A DNA stretch of 64,000 nt from Corinectria fuckeliana. Taxonomy: Eukaryota > Ascomycota > Sordariomycetes > Hypocreales > Nectriaceae. Positions 34,062-44,063 of this stretch are shown in pieces. Numbering within the stretch: the first letter of the stretch is position 1; each line of letters begins with the position of its first letter. The notes under the pieces are model-generated. The model was not told the DNA's origin and ran no database searches. It worked only from the letters and a program-made list of their open reading frames with translations. The translations under genes were made by a program, and so were the position numbers. The DNA lies in NCBI GenBank assembly GCA_019137255.1, contig WPDH01000163.1, positions 28,509-92,508 on the forward strand. The letters are read 5' to 3'.

Positions 34062-35061
34062 TTATCGCTTGACCCAAGCCGGCATCTTGCGCGCCTTGAC
34101 GTGGCCGTGCTTCTTCCTCTCTACAGTCCTTGGGTCCCTTGTGATGCAGCCAGCTGGTGACGGGGAGATTAGTTTCCAGATTGCAAAACTCGTCATGGTG
34201 AAGGGCGGAATGCTTACCCTTTCGTAGCGCCGTCTTCAGCGCTGGCTCGTGGATGATCAGAGCTTTGGCAACCGCCAGAGTGAGAGCCTCGGCTTGGCCG
34301 GTCGTTCCACCGCCTTCCACCAATGCCCAAATATTGTACTTGTCCAATCTCTCCGTAGCCTGCAAGGCCCAGATGGCACTCTCGCGATCGTGGACGCGGC
34401 CGAATGCCTGGCTCAGCGTCTTGCCGTTGATCAGGACCTCGCCAGTTCCCTCCACAACCCAGGCGCGGGCAGTCGACTCCTTTCTCTTGCCGGCCCCGAC
34501 CGCCCGGCCGTGCTTATCGACGACACCGACGCTGGGCACGTTGTTGAAGGGGTTGATATTTTTCTTGAAGTCATCCAGGGCGACCTTGACCTCCACGGGG
34601 AATAGCGACGGCTCAATCAGGTTAAGACGCTTGGCTACCCGTAGCACCTTGGCGAAGTGCGAGGCCTTGACCGGCTCACCCAGCTTCGACCGCATCTCAT
34701 CAAGCTTGACCCATGGCGTTTGAGGGGCTTCGCTGGCAGGAAGAGTCGGGAGGTGGTGATATTTCGTCAAGAGGCGTGAAATTCGGATGAAGAGGTCGTT
34801 GAACTGCGGCTCCCGGGAGAAGTATGAAGGCGTCACGGGCACAGCACGCGCATGCGTGACGCCCTGGAAAGGTACGGGCACAGCCGGCGCATCAACCGAG
34901 GAGGGTTGCTCTGGGTTGTAGGGTCCGGTAAACGATTCGGTGGTGACACTTCGAATGGGGAGTTGGAAGCTGGGTCGGGCAATGGCAGGCTGGCGCCATT
35001 GGGCTCGGGCGAGCTGAGTCGGGCATCGTAGTTGCCGCAAGCGGTTTGCGAGTGTGGTCAT
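34062..35061 (-). CDS. MRPS9: Mitochondrial small-subunit ribosomal protein uS9m
   Basis: Component of the mitochondrial small ribosomal subunit, whose C-terminal tail reaches toward the P-site tRNA. Two exons on the minus strand, 35061-34218 and 34153-34062, give 311 residues. The intron (64 nt) has a GTAAGC donor and CAG acceptor. The N-terminus MTTLANRLRQLRCPTQLAR is Arg-rich with few acidic residues, a typical mitochondrial presequence. The conserved S9 domain is at the C-terminal end: GKRKESTARAWVVEGTGEVLING, then GQAEALTLAVAKALI. The second exon gives the tail, with CITRDPRTVERKKHGHVKAR and the terminal WVKR. Without splicing the basic tail is lost. It is divergent from eEF1B-gamma, with 409 bases between the starts. 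Confidence 0.93.
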
Positions 35062-35470
35062 GATGGCGGGTTTCCGAGGTGGCCCCGTCGATTTCGCGGT
35101 TCGGGGTCTCGAAGATCACGGTATGGCCAGAAAAACTCATGAGGCTTCAAGATGCGAAGCATGGGCCGGCAAGCTCCGTCGCAGTCACGTGGAGATAGCA
35201 CCCGTGGATAACTGCCCAATTCCTCTCACCGCCTTCAGTCGCCACCTCTCCGAGTCACCAGCCACCAGTCACCAGCCATCATTTTCTCCGCCCCGCCCGT
35301 TGCTCAGGCAGTCAGGCAGGTCGCTAGCGCGGGGCAAGGTGCAATTTGTCCCATTTTTCCCACCACGTTAGAAAAAATTCCTTTTACGACTCATTCCCCC
35401 CCTCCTCTTCTCCCCTTCATCTTTCAGACAACTTGTTTTTTCCGCTGTCCAGCCCAGCACAACATCCAAG
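35062..35470. promoter_or_regulatory. Divergent promoter, uS9m / eEF1B-gamma, with CT-rich block
   Basis: 409 bases shared by a mitochondrial and a cytosolic translation gene. Just upstream of the eEF1B-gamma ATG is a pyrimidine-rich block (about 35391-35440), a feature of strongly expressed fungal genes near transcription start sites. A CACGTG site lies near 35188. The start codon context is ATCCAAGATGGC. Confidence 0.5.
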
Positions 35471-37040
35471 ATGGCTTTCGGAACGCTCTACACCCGCGAG
35501 GTATATCAGCTCGTCTCCTGACGCATGCCTTCGCCGTTACTGACCGGTTTCTTGTGTTCAGGGCAACGCCCGCACCACTGCCATCAAGGCCGTTGCGAAG
35601 GCCAACGACCTCGAGCTCAACATTGTTGAGGCCGAGGCTGGCGCCGCTACCCCCGAGCACCTTACTGCCAGCGGCCTTGGCAAGATCCCCGCCTTCGTTG
35701 GCGAGGACGGCTTCACTCTGTCCGAGTGCATCGCCATCGCCGTCTACCGTACGTGTGAAACCCGCGCAACGCACCACTTTTCTTTTGTCCAGCCAACCCC
35801 CCCTTGCGAATGATGACCTAGCCTTTTTTATACAGTTATCCCTGTCTGAATTTATTTTCAATATCAATGTGTGGATACCGTCTAACTTCTGACCTTGCAA
35901 CCTATTGCCTCTACATTTTGCTGTCGTATCTTTGTCGTGGGGCTCTCAGCTAACCCCGCCACAGTCACCTCCCAGAACGAGAAGACCACCCTCCTCGGAA
36001 AGACCAAGCAGGAGTAAGTTTACCCCACTTTAAACACAACCTGTATCTTCCTGTAGCTGACGAAAATAAACAGCTATGCCTCCATTCTCAAATGGTTGTC
36101 CTTCTTCAACACTGAGGCTCTACCTCGTCTTGCCGACTGGTTCAGTCCCCTCCTGGGCCGTGTCCAATACAACAAGAAGCACGTCGACGAGGCCTCCAAG
36201 GCTACTCAGCGGGTGTTCAGCGTTGTTGAGAAGCACCTCTCCAACAACACCTACCTGGTTGGCGAGCGCATTACCCTGGCCGATCTCTTCGCCGCTGGCA
36301 TTGCCCAGCGCGGATTCCAGTACTTCTTCGACAAGACCTGGCGTCAGGAGAACCCTAACGTCACTCGTTGGTTCGACACTGTCCGCAACCAGACCATTTT
36401 CTCGTCCGTTGCTGAGAAGCTGGAGTTCCTCGAGACCCCCGCTCTGACCAACACTGCCCCCAAGAAGGCCGAGCAGCCCAAGAAGGAGGCTGCTCCCAAG
36501 AAGGAGAAGGCCCCTGTCGCGGCCGCCGAGGAGCCCGTCCAGGAGGCCCCCAAGGCCAAGCACCCTCTCGAGGCCCTTGGCAAGCCCACGCTGGCCCTCG
36601 ATGAGTGGAAGCGAACCTACTCCAACCTCGAGACCCCCGCGGCCCTTAAGTGGTTCTGGGAGAACGTCAACTTTGAGGAGTACTCGCTGTGGCGCGTCGA
36701 CTACAAGTACAACGATGAGCTCACCCTCACCTTCATGTCCAACAATCTTATTGGTGGATTCAACAACCGCCTTGAGGGCTCCCGAAAGTATATCTTCGGA
36801 TGCGCTGCCGTCTATGGCGAGAACAACGCCTCTATCATCCAGGGTGCCTTTGTCATCCGTGGCCAGGAGTACCTGCCCGCTTTCGATGTCGCTCCCGACT
36901 ACGAGAGCTATGTCTTCACCAAGCTGGACCCTACCAAGCCCGAGGACCGCCAGTTCGTCGAGGATGCCTGGGGCTGGGAGAAGGGTATCACCGTTGACGG
37001 CAAGGACTACCCTCTTGCCGACGGCAAGGTCTTCAAGTAG
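35471..37040 (+). CDS. Translation elongation factor 1B gamma subunit
   Basis: Structural subunit of the eEF1B complex, which recharges eEF1A with GTP. Four exons: 35471-35500 (10 codons), 35562-35748, 35965-36013 and 36074-37040, giving 410 residues, close to the family norm. The N-terminal half is a GST-like fold: MAFGTLYTRE, then GNARTTAIKAVAKAND, IPAFVGEDGFTLSECIAIAVY, and a GST-C part with LVGERITLADLFAAGIAQRG. A Lys/Pro/Ala/Glu linker (KKAEQPKKEAAPKKEKAP) leads to the EF1G C-terminal domain with HPLEALGKPTLALDEWKRTYSN, WFWENV and SLWRVDYKYNDEL. Intron 2 is long (216 nt). It has a GTACGT donor, a CTAACC branch site and a CAG acceptor. Confidence 0.96.
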
Positions 37041-37466
37041 ACTGGTTGCATGACATGGGAAGGAGGGGAATGATGATAATGGCTTATGGTTAGACACGAC
37101 TTGGGAGGAAAAGTGAATCATGATGATGGTATGCCGAATGTAGGCCCCGAGAGGGCCCGGCGAGTTGTTGTACGTGCTGCCCGGGAAAAGGTCACTACGA
37201 CAAAACCAAATGGACAATAAATGCAGAAGGTTGCGCAAACCGTACAAACATCTCTTAGCTCTCCTTGACGTGAACGTTGGATAGTGTATTCGTGTGTTTT
37301 ACTCTATTGATGAAGTTGAATGCGTACTGAGGGGTCCATCCTCGGGGTATCTCTATAAACGTAGACCAGGTGGCTCCAAAAAGGGCTGATGGTTGGGGGA
37401 AAACGGGTCGTTGGCTCTGCTTCTGTCAACGACAGACATGATTGCTAGCATGTCTTCGCTTTCCTA
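37041..37466. other. Convergent 3' spacer, eEF1B-gamma / FCP1-like
   Basis: About 425 bases between facing stop codons. Somewhat AT-richer than the coding DNA. No gene seen. Confidence 0.55.
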
Positions 37467-38424
37467 CTACTGTGGCAATGTGTAGCTCGGGTCGAGCTTG
37501 AATGGATTCAGTCGTATGGAGCGACTGATGTCGGCTTGGTGGCAGAGCGAGTTGAGGTAGTCGTGGACCTGGGGCAGCACGTTGGGGTATTCAGTGGCAT
37601 GGCCGGAGAACTCGGGGAGCTGGAGTAGGTTGAAGGGCTCCGTGCGGGCCTTTTCGAGCGAGTCATCGACGAGGACGGTGTTCGTCTGGTCCCAGCGACC
37701 GCCGTGGAGGGCATCCGGGTGGGCAGACATGACGCGGGGGTCGGCCCAGACGCTGGTGAGGCGCTTGTAGACCTGGACCCTGGAGTTGTAGTCGGTCGGG
37801 GAGAGGCCGAGCTGGTCGCGGGCCCAGATGAGGAGGCAGCGCTCGCGCTGCTCGGTGGAGAGGAGCTGAAAGAGCATCTTGGAGACGTTTTCGGGGCGGG
37901 CCGACGACCAGATGGCGACGCAGAAGGTGTCGAGGCAGTAGGCGAGAAAGGCGCGGGCGTAGGGCCGCTCGACGAAGTGGAACGGGCGCTTCTTGTTCGG
38001 ACGGTGCAGCAGCGTGCCGTTGAGGTCCATGACGATGAGGATCTTGCGCGGCTCCCGGTTGAGCTGCGGGTTGAGCAGCGCCTGGGCGAGGTACTGCGGC
38101 GCGGGGTTGGGCACGCCTCCGGAGGCGGCGCTCGGGACGAGGGGGGGGGTGTCCTGTTGTTGTCGTTCTTGTTTTTCCTGCTGTTGTTGTCGTTGCTGTC
38201 GCTTGATTCCTTTGACGGTGCTTTTGGAGGCGACGACCAGGCGGCCGGCGAGGTGTGGTGCAGTTCTATGAAAGGACCACGTTAGCTTTTTGTTGATGTT
38301 GGGTGGTGTTGGCGAGAGTTGGGGAGGAGATGCACTTGTTGAGAGGAGGCTTCGCTGCGGGCGCACGGCCGGGCTGCGGTTGCGCCAAGGTGAGGCCTGG
38401 GATCGCGACGTGCGGCGCGTTCAT
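37467..38424 (-). CDS. FCP1-homology (NIF/SCP-like) domain protein with DLNGT in place of DxDGT
   Basis: HAD-superfamily FCP1-homology domain, as in phosphatases of the Pol II tail. Two exons on the minus strand, 38424-38336 and 38265-37467, give 295 residues. The intron (70 nt) has a GTGCAT donor, a GCTAAC branch site and a TAG acceptor. Start MNAPHVAIPGLTLAQ. A Gln/Arg low-complexity stretch (about 52-68) precedes the domain. Motif I reads ILIVMDLNGTLL (Asp110-Leu-Asn112-Gly-Thr114), so the second catalytic Asp (general acid in DxDxT/V) is Asn. Motif II is AIWSSARPENV, and NTVLVDDSLEKA carries the metal-binding acidic pair. From memory, a fungal subfamily shares DLNGTL, so the change is probably inherited and not an error. 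Catalysis may be weak or absent. Confidence 0.85.
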
Positions 38425-39899
38425 GGCTGCGGCGGAGGGCGGTGGCGATGGTGTTTTGCGCCCTCTTTGGTGTTTAGAGGAGGAGAGCCCGTAGCCTATT
38501 TTCGTTGATGGGGGGCGTAGGAGCAGCGCATGGGCATCGTGAGGGGAGGAGGGTCGTGGCGGGGGAGGAGATGAAGAAGAAGAAGAAGAAGAAGGGTGAG
38601 GAAAAGGAGGATGGAGGAGAGGACATGCGGTAGAAGGGAACGAATGACTCGGGCTGGTCAGGAAGAATGTGCGCATTAACCCGGAGATGTATTGGTCGAA
38701 CGAGCGGCTGGTTCTGGCCAGCGGTTGGTGATGCGACATGGAGGTTTTTGTCTCGGCAGGGTGTTGCAAATGATTTGATTTTCATCAACTTGACAGTCAA
38801 TTGGTCGACGACCTGTCTTTCAATGCCGCCTGCCTTTTTTTTCTCTCTCCCTCCTAAGCAGTCTGAAGATGGCCGCTTTTACCCGTACGCAGCCGTACAG
38901 GGTAGGTAAGATCGAACTTCCTCGCCTCATCATTCTTTGTCCATTGACCACTAACGCAAACGTTGAGAAATACAATCAATGCTAGGGCAATTTAATCTCA
39001 CATGCAATTGAGCAAGCAACACTTTTAACAGTGATGTGCGACGATAACAGTGCTCTGGTTGGAGCGTTCCACTTTTGCAACTTTTTAATAAACTCTGAGG
39101 CGTGGGGTAGTCAAAAGATGGAGTGTGGCATCTCACAAGGAGAGTGCTACAAAATTGGAAGTGGCACTCATAAGCTTTTGCTTCCCAAAGGTCAAACTCG
39201 CCTATTATTTAGCTAGGCAGGTTCCTCGTATCTTCTCAAATTTCCAATAATTTTCCAATAGCAAGGCCCTACGTGCCTAATCGTACCCCCATACTCCTGG
39301 CATTCATCTACAACTATTTAGTCAAAACTGATATATCCATGACTTCTTCGCTTCAATAAAACGTCAATCTTCCACTTGATGTATGTTGTCTTGTAGCCCG
39401 TCAGAGCGGCTTCCAGGCGAAATTTATCGTGCAAGCCTCGAATTACCCAGCTTACTCGTACATCCATCGATGGCTGCGTTCCCCCAATGTAGAGGAGGAG
39501 AGGCCTGGATGGTACGGTGGCGATCAGAAATAAGAAGTATCTAGATTGATTCCTTGTGTTGTAAATAACTGTGACATGGAGCTTGATAGATCTTGTCTTT
39601 ACATAGTACGTGGAAGTATCCTGGCAACCTGGTTAGTGTGAGTTGCCACTTGCGTCCTAGCTCAACGGCCAACGTTTCTTCGCGGGGCAAAAATATACCC
39701 TTGCATCAAAAGTAGATATGCAATTATCGCAACGTCCGATAAGATCTGGACCCGGTTTATCGGACGGGCAAAAAAAAAAAAAGTACCATTACCACCACCA
39801 GAGACGGACGACGACTGACCGATTACAGCCGTGATCCTCTCCCTCAGCGCAACAGATAGGACGCACCGTTGAGCTTCGCGAATACAACACACCGCCGCC
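38425..39899. promoter_or_regulatory. Divergent intergenic region, FCP1-like / RRP36
   Basis: About 1.5 kb. The first part is the 5' UTR and promoter of the FCP1-like gene and has a GAA microsatellite at 38572-38594. From about 38.9 to 39.7 kb it is AT-richer with no motif I recognise. A poly-A tract near 39770 precedes RRP36. No gene seen. Confidence 0.5.
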
Positions 39900-40938
39900 A
39901 TGGTTTCCAAACGGAAAGTCGGCTCTGTCGGCCTGCAGCGACGGGTGCGGCCTAGGCGGGAGGACGATTGGGAGATGGACCCCAAGGACGGCCAAGCTGC
40001 GTCGAGCGACGACGATGACGACGATGTTGGGGAGCAGAGCACGCGACGCCGTGACCGCAAAGACGTCGGTGACGATGACGACGACCAACCCGGATCGGAG
40101 GCTGAGTCTGGCTCCGGCTCCGACCAAGAATTCGAGGTAGGCGCCCCTATCACTGGCTTATACGTTGTCTTCTCCTTCGCCCGTACTCACCGTCACTCCC
40201 CAGGACGATAATCTAGAACCCGCCGCACCCCCCGCCGACCTGACCTCCATCTCCTTCGGCGCCCTCGCAAAAGCCCAAGCCACCCTCCCACCCCCCGAGC
40301 GCAAATCCAAGACCTCAAAGCCCACGACGACGACCTCAACCACAGACGCTGCCGAACCTCCGCCTCCCCGCAAGCCCACGCGCTCCAAGTACGACCCAAC
40401 GCCCAAGCGCTCCTCCAAGCACGCCCCGCAGGAGCAGTCCTCCAAGCGGCCCGTCTCCCGCCTGCGCGAGATCCTCCCGGACACGCGGCGGCAGGCCCGC
40501 GACCCGCGCTTCGAGCCCTTCACCGGCCCCCTGGACGAGGCCAAGGCCAACAAGGCCTACGCCTTCCTCGACGAGTACCGCGACCGCGAGATGGCCGAGC
40601 TCCGCGTCCAGATCAAGAAGGCCAAGGACCCAGACGCCAAGGACGCCCTCAAGCGCCAGCTGCTCTCCATGGAGTCCAAGCGCAAGGCTCGCCTGCGTCG
40701 CGAGGAGGAGGACAACCTGCTGACCGAGCACCGCAAGCGCGAGAAGGACCTCGTCGCCCAGGGCAAGACGCCCTTCTACCTCAAGAAGAGCGAGCAGAAG
40801 AAGCAGATTCTCGTGGACCGCTATGCCGGCATGAGCAAGGGCCAGGTTGACCACGCCATCGAGCGCAAGCGGAAGAAGGTTGCGGGCAAGGAGAAGAAGG
40901 AAATGGGCGCATTGGAGCGAGTGAGGCCTCGTGGATAG
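39900..40938 (+). CDS. rrp36: rRNA biogenesis protein RRP36
   Basis: Nucleolar component of the small-subunit processome, needed for early 35S pre-rRNA cleavage. Two exons, 39900-40136 and 40204-40938, give 323 residues. The intron (67 nt) is GTAGGC..CAG. The N-terminal half is acidic and disordered, with Asp runs (SSDDDDDD, GDDDDDQ). The conserved RRP36 domain starts at SSKRPVSRLREILP, continues through RDPRFEPFTGPLDEAKANKAYAFLDEYR, and ends in a long charged helix (about 210-323) with KTPFYLKKSEQKKQILVDRY and KRKKVAGKEKKEM. Strong G/C-ending codons produce an antisense shadow frame. Convergent with COQ8, with 214 bases between the stops. Confidence 0.93.
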
Positions 40939-41152
40939 GAGAATGGATTCCCGGAGACCAGAATCTCACCGTGGAACGTGCAACCACTCACTCATGTTAG
41001 AAAAGGGGCTACATGTGCCCGTCCTAACCCGTCTCTTTTTTGCTCTCTATGATTTTATACCCCCCAACCTCCCGTTCTAGACGGTCTCACGATGGTGTTG
41101 TACACACAGATATATGTTACATGATGATACAATGGATAAAGTAGAGTTGCGC

Positions 41153-43387
41153 TCAAGGCCCCTGGACGTAGCCCCCCTTGGCCAGGCTCTGTTCGAACAT
41201 CTCGCGACAGCGCACCTTGCTGCCCAGCCGCGCGCACAGCAGGAACGCGCCGCTGAGCTTACGGTGAAGGCTGTACGTTTCCTCGGGCGGCGGGGCTAGC
41301 CGCTCGTGCAGCATGACGGGGATGAGGGCCTTGACGCGCTCGGTAATGGTCTGGTCCTTGAAGTCGTAGACCTCGGGCGCGGAGGCGAGGAACGGCTCCG
41401 CGAGGGTGAGCACCGACTGCGTGTGCGCCTCGATCATGGCCTTGCTCTCGTGGCCCGTCAGGTAGCCCAGGCTCTCGGAGAGCGTCTTGATGGCGGCGCG
41501 GTCCGATCGCGACGCGGCCTCGAGCAGCTGGACGTACTGCGCGACGAAGGCGTCCGGGTACTCGCGGGAGGCGCCAAAGTCGAGCAGCTCCAGCTTGTCG
41601 GTGCCTGCGTTGTAGAGGAAGTTGGTCCAGTTGGGGTCCGTCTGCATGAACTTGAACTCGGTGATTTCGCGGAGGCAGAGGCGCAGGATGTGCGAGCCGA
41701 TCCAGTCGCGCTGTGCTTGCGTAAAGGACGAGACGCGCGTGACGCCGATGCCGTCCATCCAGTCCATGGTGATGACCTGCTTGCCCGAGGCCTCGGGGTA
41801 GACGGCCGGGACGAGGAAGACGTCCTGCTGGGCGCCGAGGAGCTCCCTGTAGCGCGTGGCGCACTCGGCTTCGCGGACGTAATCGCACTCCCAGCCGAGC
41901 TCGAGGCGAGCGTTGTCGATGGTCTTGTTGAGGTACAGGCCCTTGGGCAGGAGCTTGGTGGCCGTGAGGAGGATGCCGAGGTTGTCGAGGTCCGAGTTGA
42001 TGGAGGCGGCGACGCCGGGGAACTGGACTTTGACGGCGACGCGCTGGCCGTTGGACTTGAGGACGGCCTTGTGGACTTGGCCGATGGAGGCGGCGGCAAT
42101 GGGCTTCTCCTCGAACTCGCTGTAGAGCTCTCGCCACTCCGGTCCGAGGTTCGCGGCGAGCACGCGGTCGCGCTGCCAGGCGGGCATGTAGTCGGCGCGG
42201 TCCTGGACGCGCTGCAGGACCTCCTGGATGGGCGCGGGCAGCATCTTGGTGTCCTGGAAGCTCATCATCTGGCCGAGCTTGAGGGCGGCGCCGCGCATGC
42301 GCGAGAGCTTGGCGACGAGGCGCTCCATGTTCCCGCCGCTGAGGAGGACGGAGCCCTGGCCGCCGCCGCCAAAGGCACGACTGACGCTCTCCGTCATGGC
42401 GCCCCCGAGCATGCCGGCGGCGAGGCCGCTGTAGTTCCAGATGCGGCTGATGCGTGAGGCTGGGACTGCCGACTCTCGGAGGGCGTGTATGGGGGTAGGT
42501 CGCGGTGCATAGTCGACTGTGGACGCCTCTGCTGCTGGCTCTTTCGCTGCGTCGGCGACAATCTCCTGGATTGCTTCGGTCTCCAATACAACCGGGCCGC
42601 TGGATTGTGGTCGATTTGAGGCGACCTCTTCAGCTTGAGACCTTGCTACCGTTTCGGCTGCCGCTGGTTCAGCTGTCACCGAGTCTTTTACCACTGGTCC
42701 AGGTGTCACTGGCTCAGGAACTACCGGTTTAGGTGCTACCGGTTCAGCTGCTTGTGAAGGCTCAGGCGCAGTCTTGGTCTCGGGCTCGGGGACAGCTGGC
42801 GCAAAGCTCTCCTCCGACTGCACGAGAGGCCGGCCCCAATTCCGTAAAGGATGTTCCTTGGCAGGACTTCCCGCCTGGGCGTACCGATCCGGACGAACAG
42901 ACTTCCTTTCTTTCCGCAGAGATTCTAATATTTTCGATCCCCTGGTGGTGTGAAATATGTTCACGTCGATCCCGGGCGGTAGGTTGAGCTCCGCCCTCGT
43001 CTGCTCCTGTAGTGCTTGGGTCTCTTCGAAGCTTCTGACAGCGTCGGCGAAGGCGTCCTTCCTTGGCTGCGCAGTCTCGGTTCCAACGTCCGGCTTAATC
43101 TCCCGTGCATCTGCACCCGTCGTCTGTCCTTGATCCTGCGTCGTTTCCTGCGCTACCGGCGCATCTTGTTCGACGGTGACCTCGTCGCTCGCATTCTCCC
43201 TCGGCGGCTCTCTCGCCTCAGTCTTCGGTGCCCTTTGTGCAGCTTTGCCCTTGAACACCGCCGCTACGCTCGACGTCCGGCTGTACGTGTCGAGCTGCCG
43301 GCTCCGAAGGGCGACGTGCTTTGCGGCCACTGACCGGGAGGCATTGAGGACGGCCGCGAGGTCGATGGCGAAGTCGACGAACCTCAT
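41153..43387 (-). CDS. coq8: COQ8/ABC1 (ADCK3-type) atypical kinase for ubiquinone biosynthesis
   Basis: UbiB-family ATPase/kinase of the mitochondrial inner membrane, needed for assembly of the coenzyme Q biosynthetic complex. Single exon, 744 residues. The N-terminal 40 residues are basic and amphipathic, consistent with import. Residues 45-310 are low-complexity, with a Pro/Val/Glu repeat (PKPVVPEPVTPGPVV near 230-245). A short hydrophobic Gly-rich segment (SGLAAGMLGGAM) leads to the UbiB signature KLGQMMSF (Lys370-Gln373) and ALKLG context. The Ala-rich loop AAASIGQVHKAVL (near 430), VAVKVQFPG, MDWMDGIGVTRV, QTDPNWTNFL (near 582) and the metal-binding DFGASREY (near 602) follow. All hallmark residues appear present. 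Confidence 0.96.
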   Translation of the reverse strand: MRFVDFAIDLAAVLNASRSVAAKHVALRSRQLDTYSRTSSVAAVFKGKAAQRAPKTEAREPPRENASDEVTVEQDAPVAQETTQDQGQTTGADAREIKPDVGTETAQPRKDAFADAVRSFEETQALQEQTRAELNLPPGIDVNIFHTTRGSKILESLRKERKSVRPDRYAQAGSPAKEHPLRNWGRPLVQSEESFAPAVPEPETKTAPEPSQAAEPVAPKPVVPEPVTPGPVVKDSVTAEPAAAETVARSQAEEVASNRPQSSGPVVLETEAIQEIVADAAKEPAAEASTVDYAPRPTPIHALRESAVPASRISRIWNYSGLAAGMLGGAMTESVSRAFGGGGQGSVLLSGGNMERLVAKLSRMRGAALKLGQMMSFQDTKMLPAPIQEVLQRVQDRADYMPAWQRDRVLAANLGPEWRELYSEFEEKPIAAASIGQVHKAVLKSNGQRVAVKVQFPGVAASINSDLDNLGILLTATKLLPKGLYLNKTIDNARLELGWECDYVREAECATRYRELLGAQQDVFLVPAVYPEASGKQVITMDWMDGIGVTRVSSFTQAQRDWIGSHILRLCLREITEFKFMQTDPNWTNFLYNAGTDKLELLDFGASREYPDAFVAQYVQLLEAASRSDRAAIKTLSESLGYLTGHESKAMIEAHTQSVLTLAEPFLASAPEVYDFKDQTITERVKALIPVMLHERLAPPPEETYSLHRKLSGAFLLCARLGSKVRCREMFEQSLAKGGYVQGP

Positions 43388-44063
43388 GGGGGCTGAGGGG
43401 CTACGCGGCCTCAGGTGACCAGGCGCGCATCGACGGAGGATGTGTTTGGTTTGCTGGAGTCGTTTGCCAGCTGGTCGCGGGTTGTTGGTTTGGAGTCGTT
43501 GGCCGAAAAGTCGCTATGAAAGTTGAGCGGACATGCAACTAACGGGGCTCCGGACGTGGGCTATGACAGCTACATTACAACTAGGTAAGTGTCAACATAT
43601 TAGGTCTTCTCGGCAGACCATCTTACTCATTAAATATAGGACTTTATCCTACTGATGAGTCTATGCTCATCTTATTTACTGTCTAAGCTCACTCAATTTG
43701 GAGGTGTGCTGAACTTGGAGAGCCATGATCTCCTGGGTAACCAATGCTTCTGGTACGAATAATCTCGTAGTGCTGCTGAAGGAGCATATCTCATCACAGC
43801 CTAATAATAAAGGTCAATCAAGAAAGCTCACAGGTTTAAAAATCCCTGCGCATCTACGTAGATATGAAACGCCTGTTCTCTTGCTGGTGCCGTGTCGTAC
43901 CCGATGTCCAGTGTCTAGCCAGTGTGATGATATGTGATATGAAGAAAGTGCCTTCAGTGTGACAATTCCGATGACATTACTTGGCGTTGAGCTTTGAATA
44001 TCGAATCGGTGTTCGCTTGGGGTGATAATGTTGGATAATGTGCTGTATTCCCCCATCTCCCAC
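43388..44063. promoter_or_regulatory. COQ8 upstream region / ESS2 downstream region
   Basis: About 680 bases, AT-richer between 43.55 and 43.95 kb. Contains the COQ8 promoter. No gene seen. Confidence 0.5.

Noticed and set aside
36120..37247. 375-codon minus-strand frame
   Set aside because: Antisense to eEF1B-gamma, created by codon bias. The Leu/Gly/Val-rich translation is not a protein family.
41306..42457. 383-codon plus-strand frame
   Set aside because: Antisense shadow of COQ8, with the same low-complexity GC-bias pattern.
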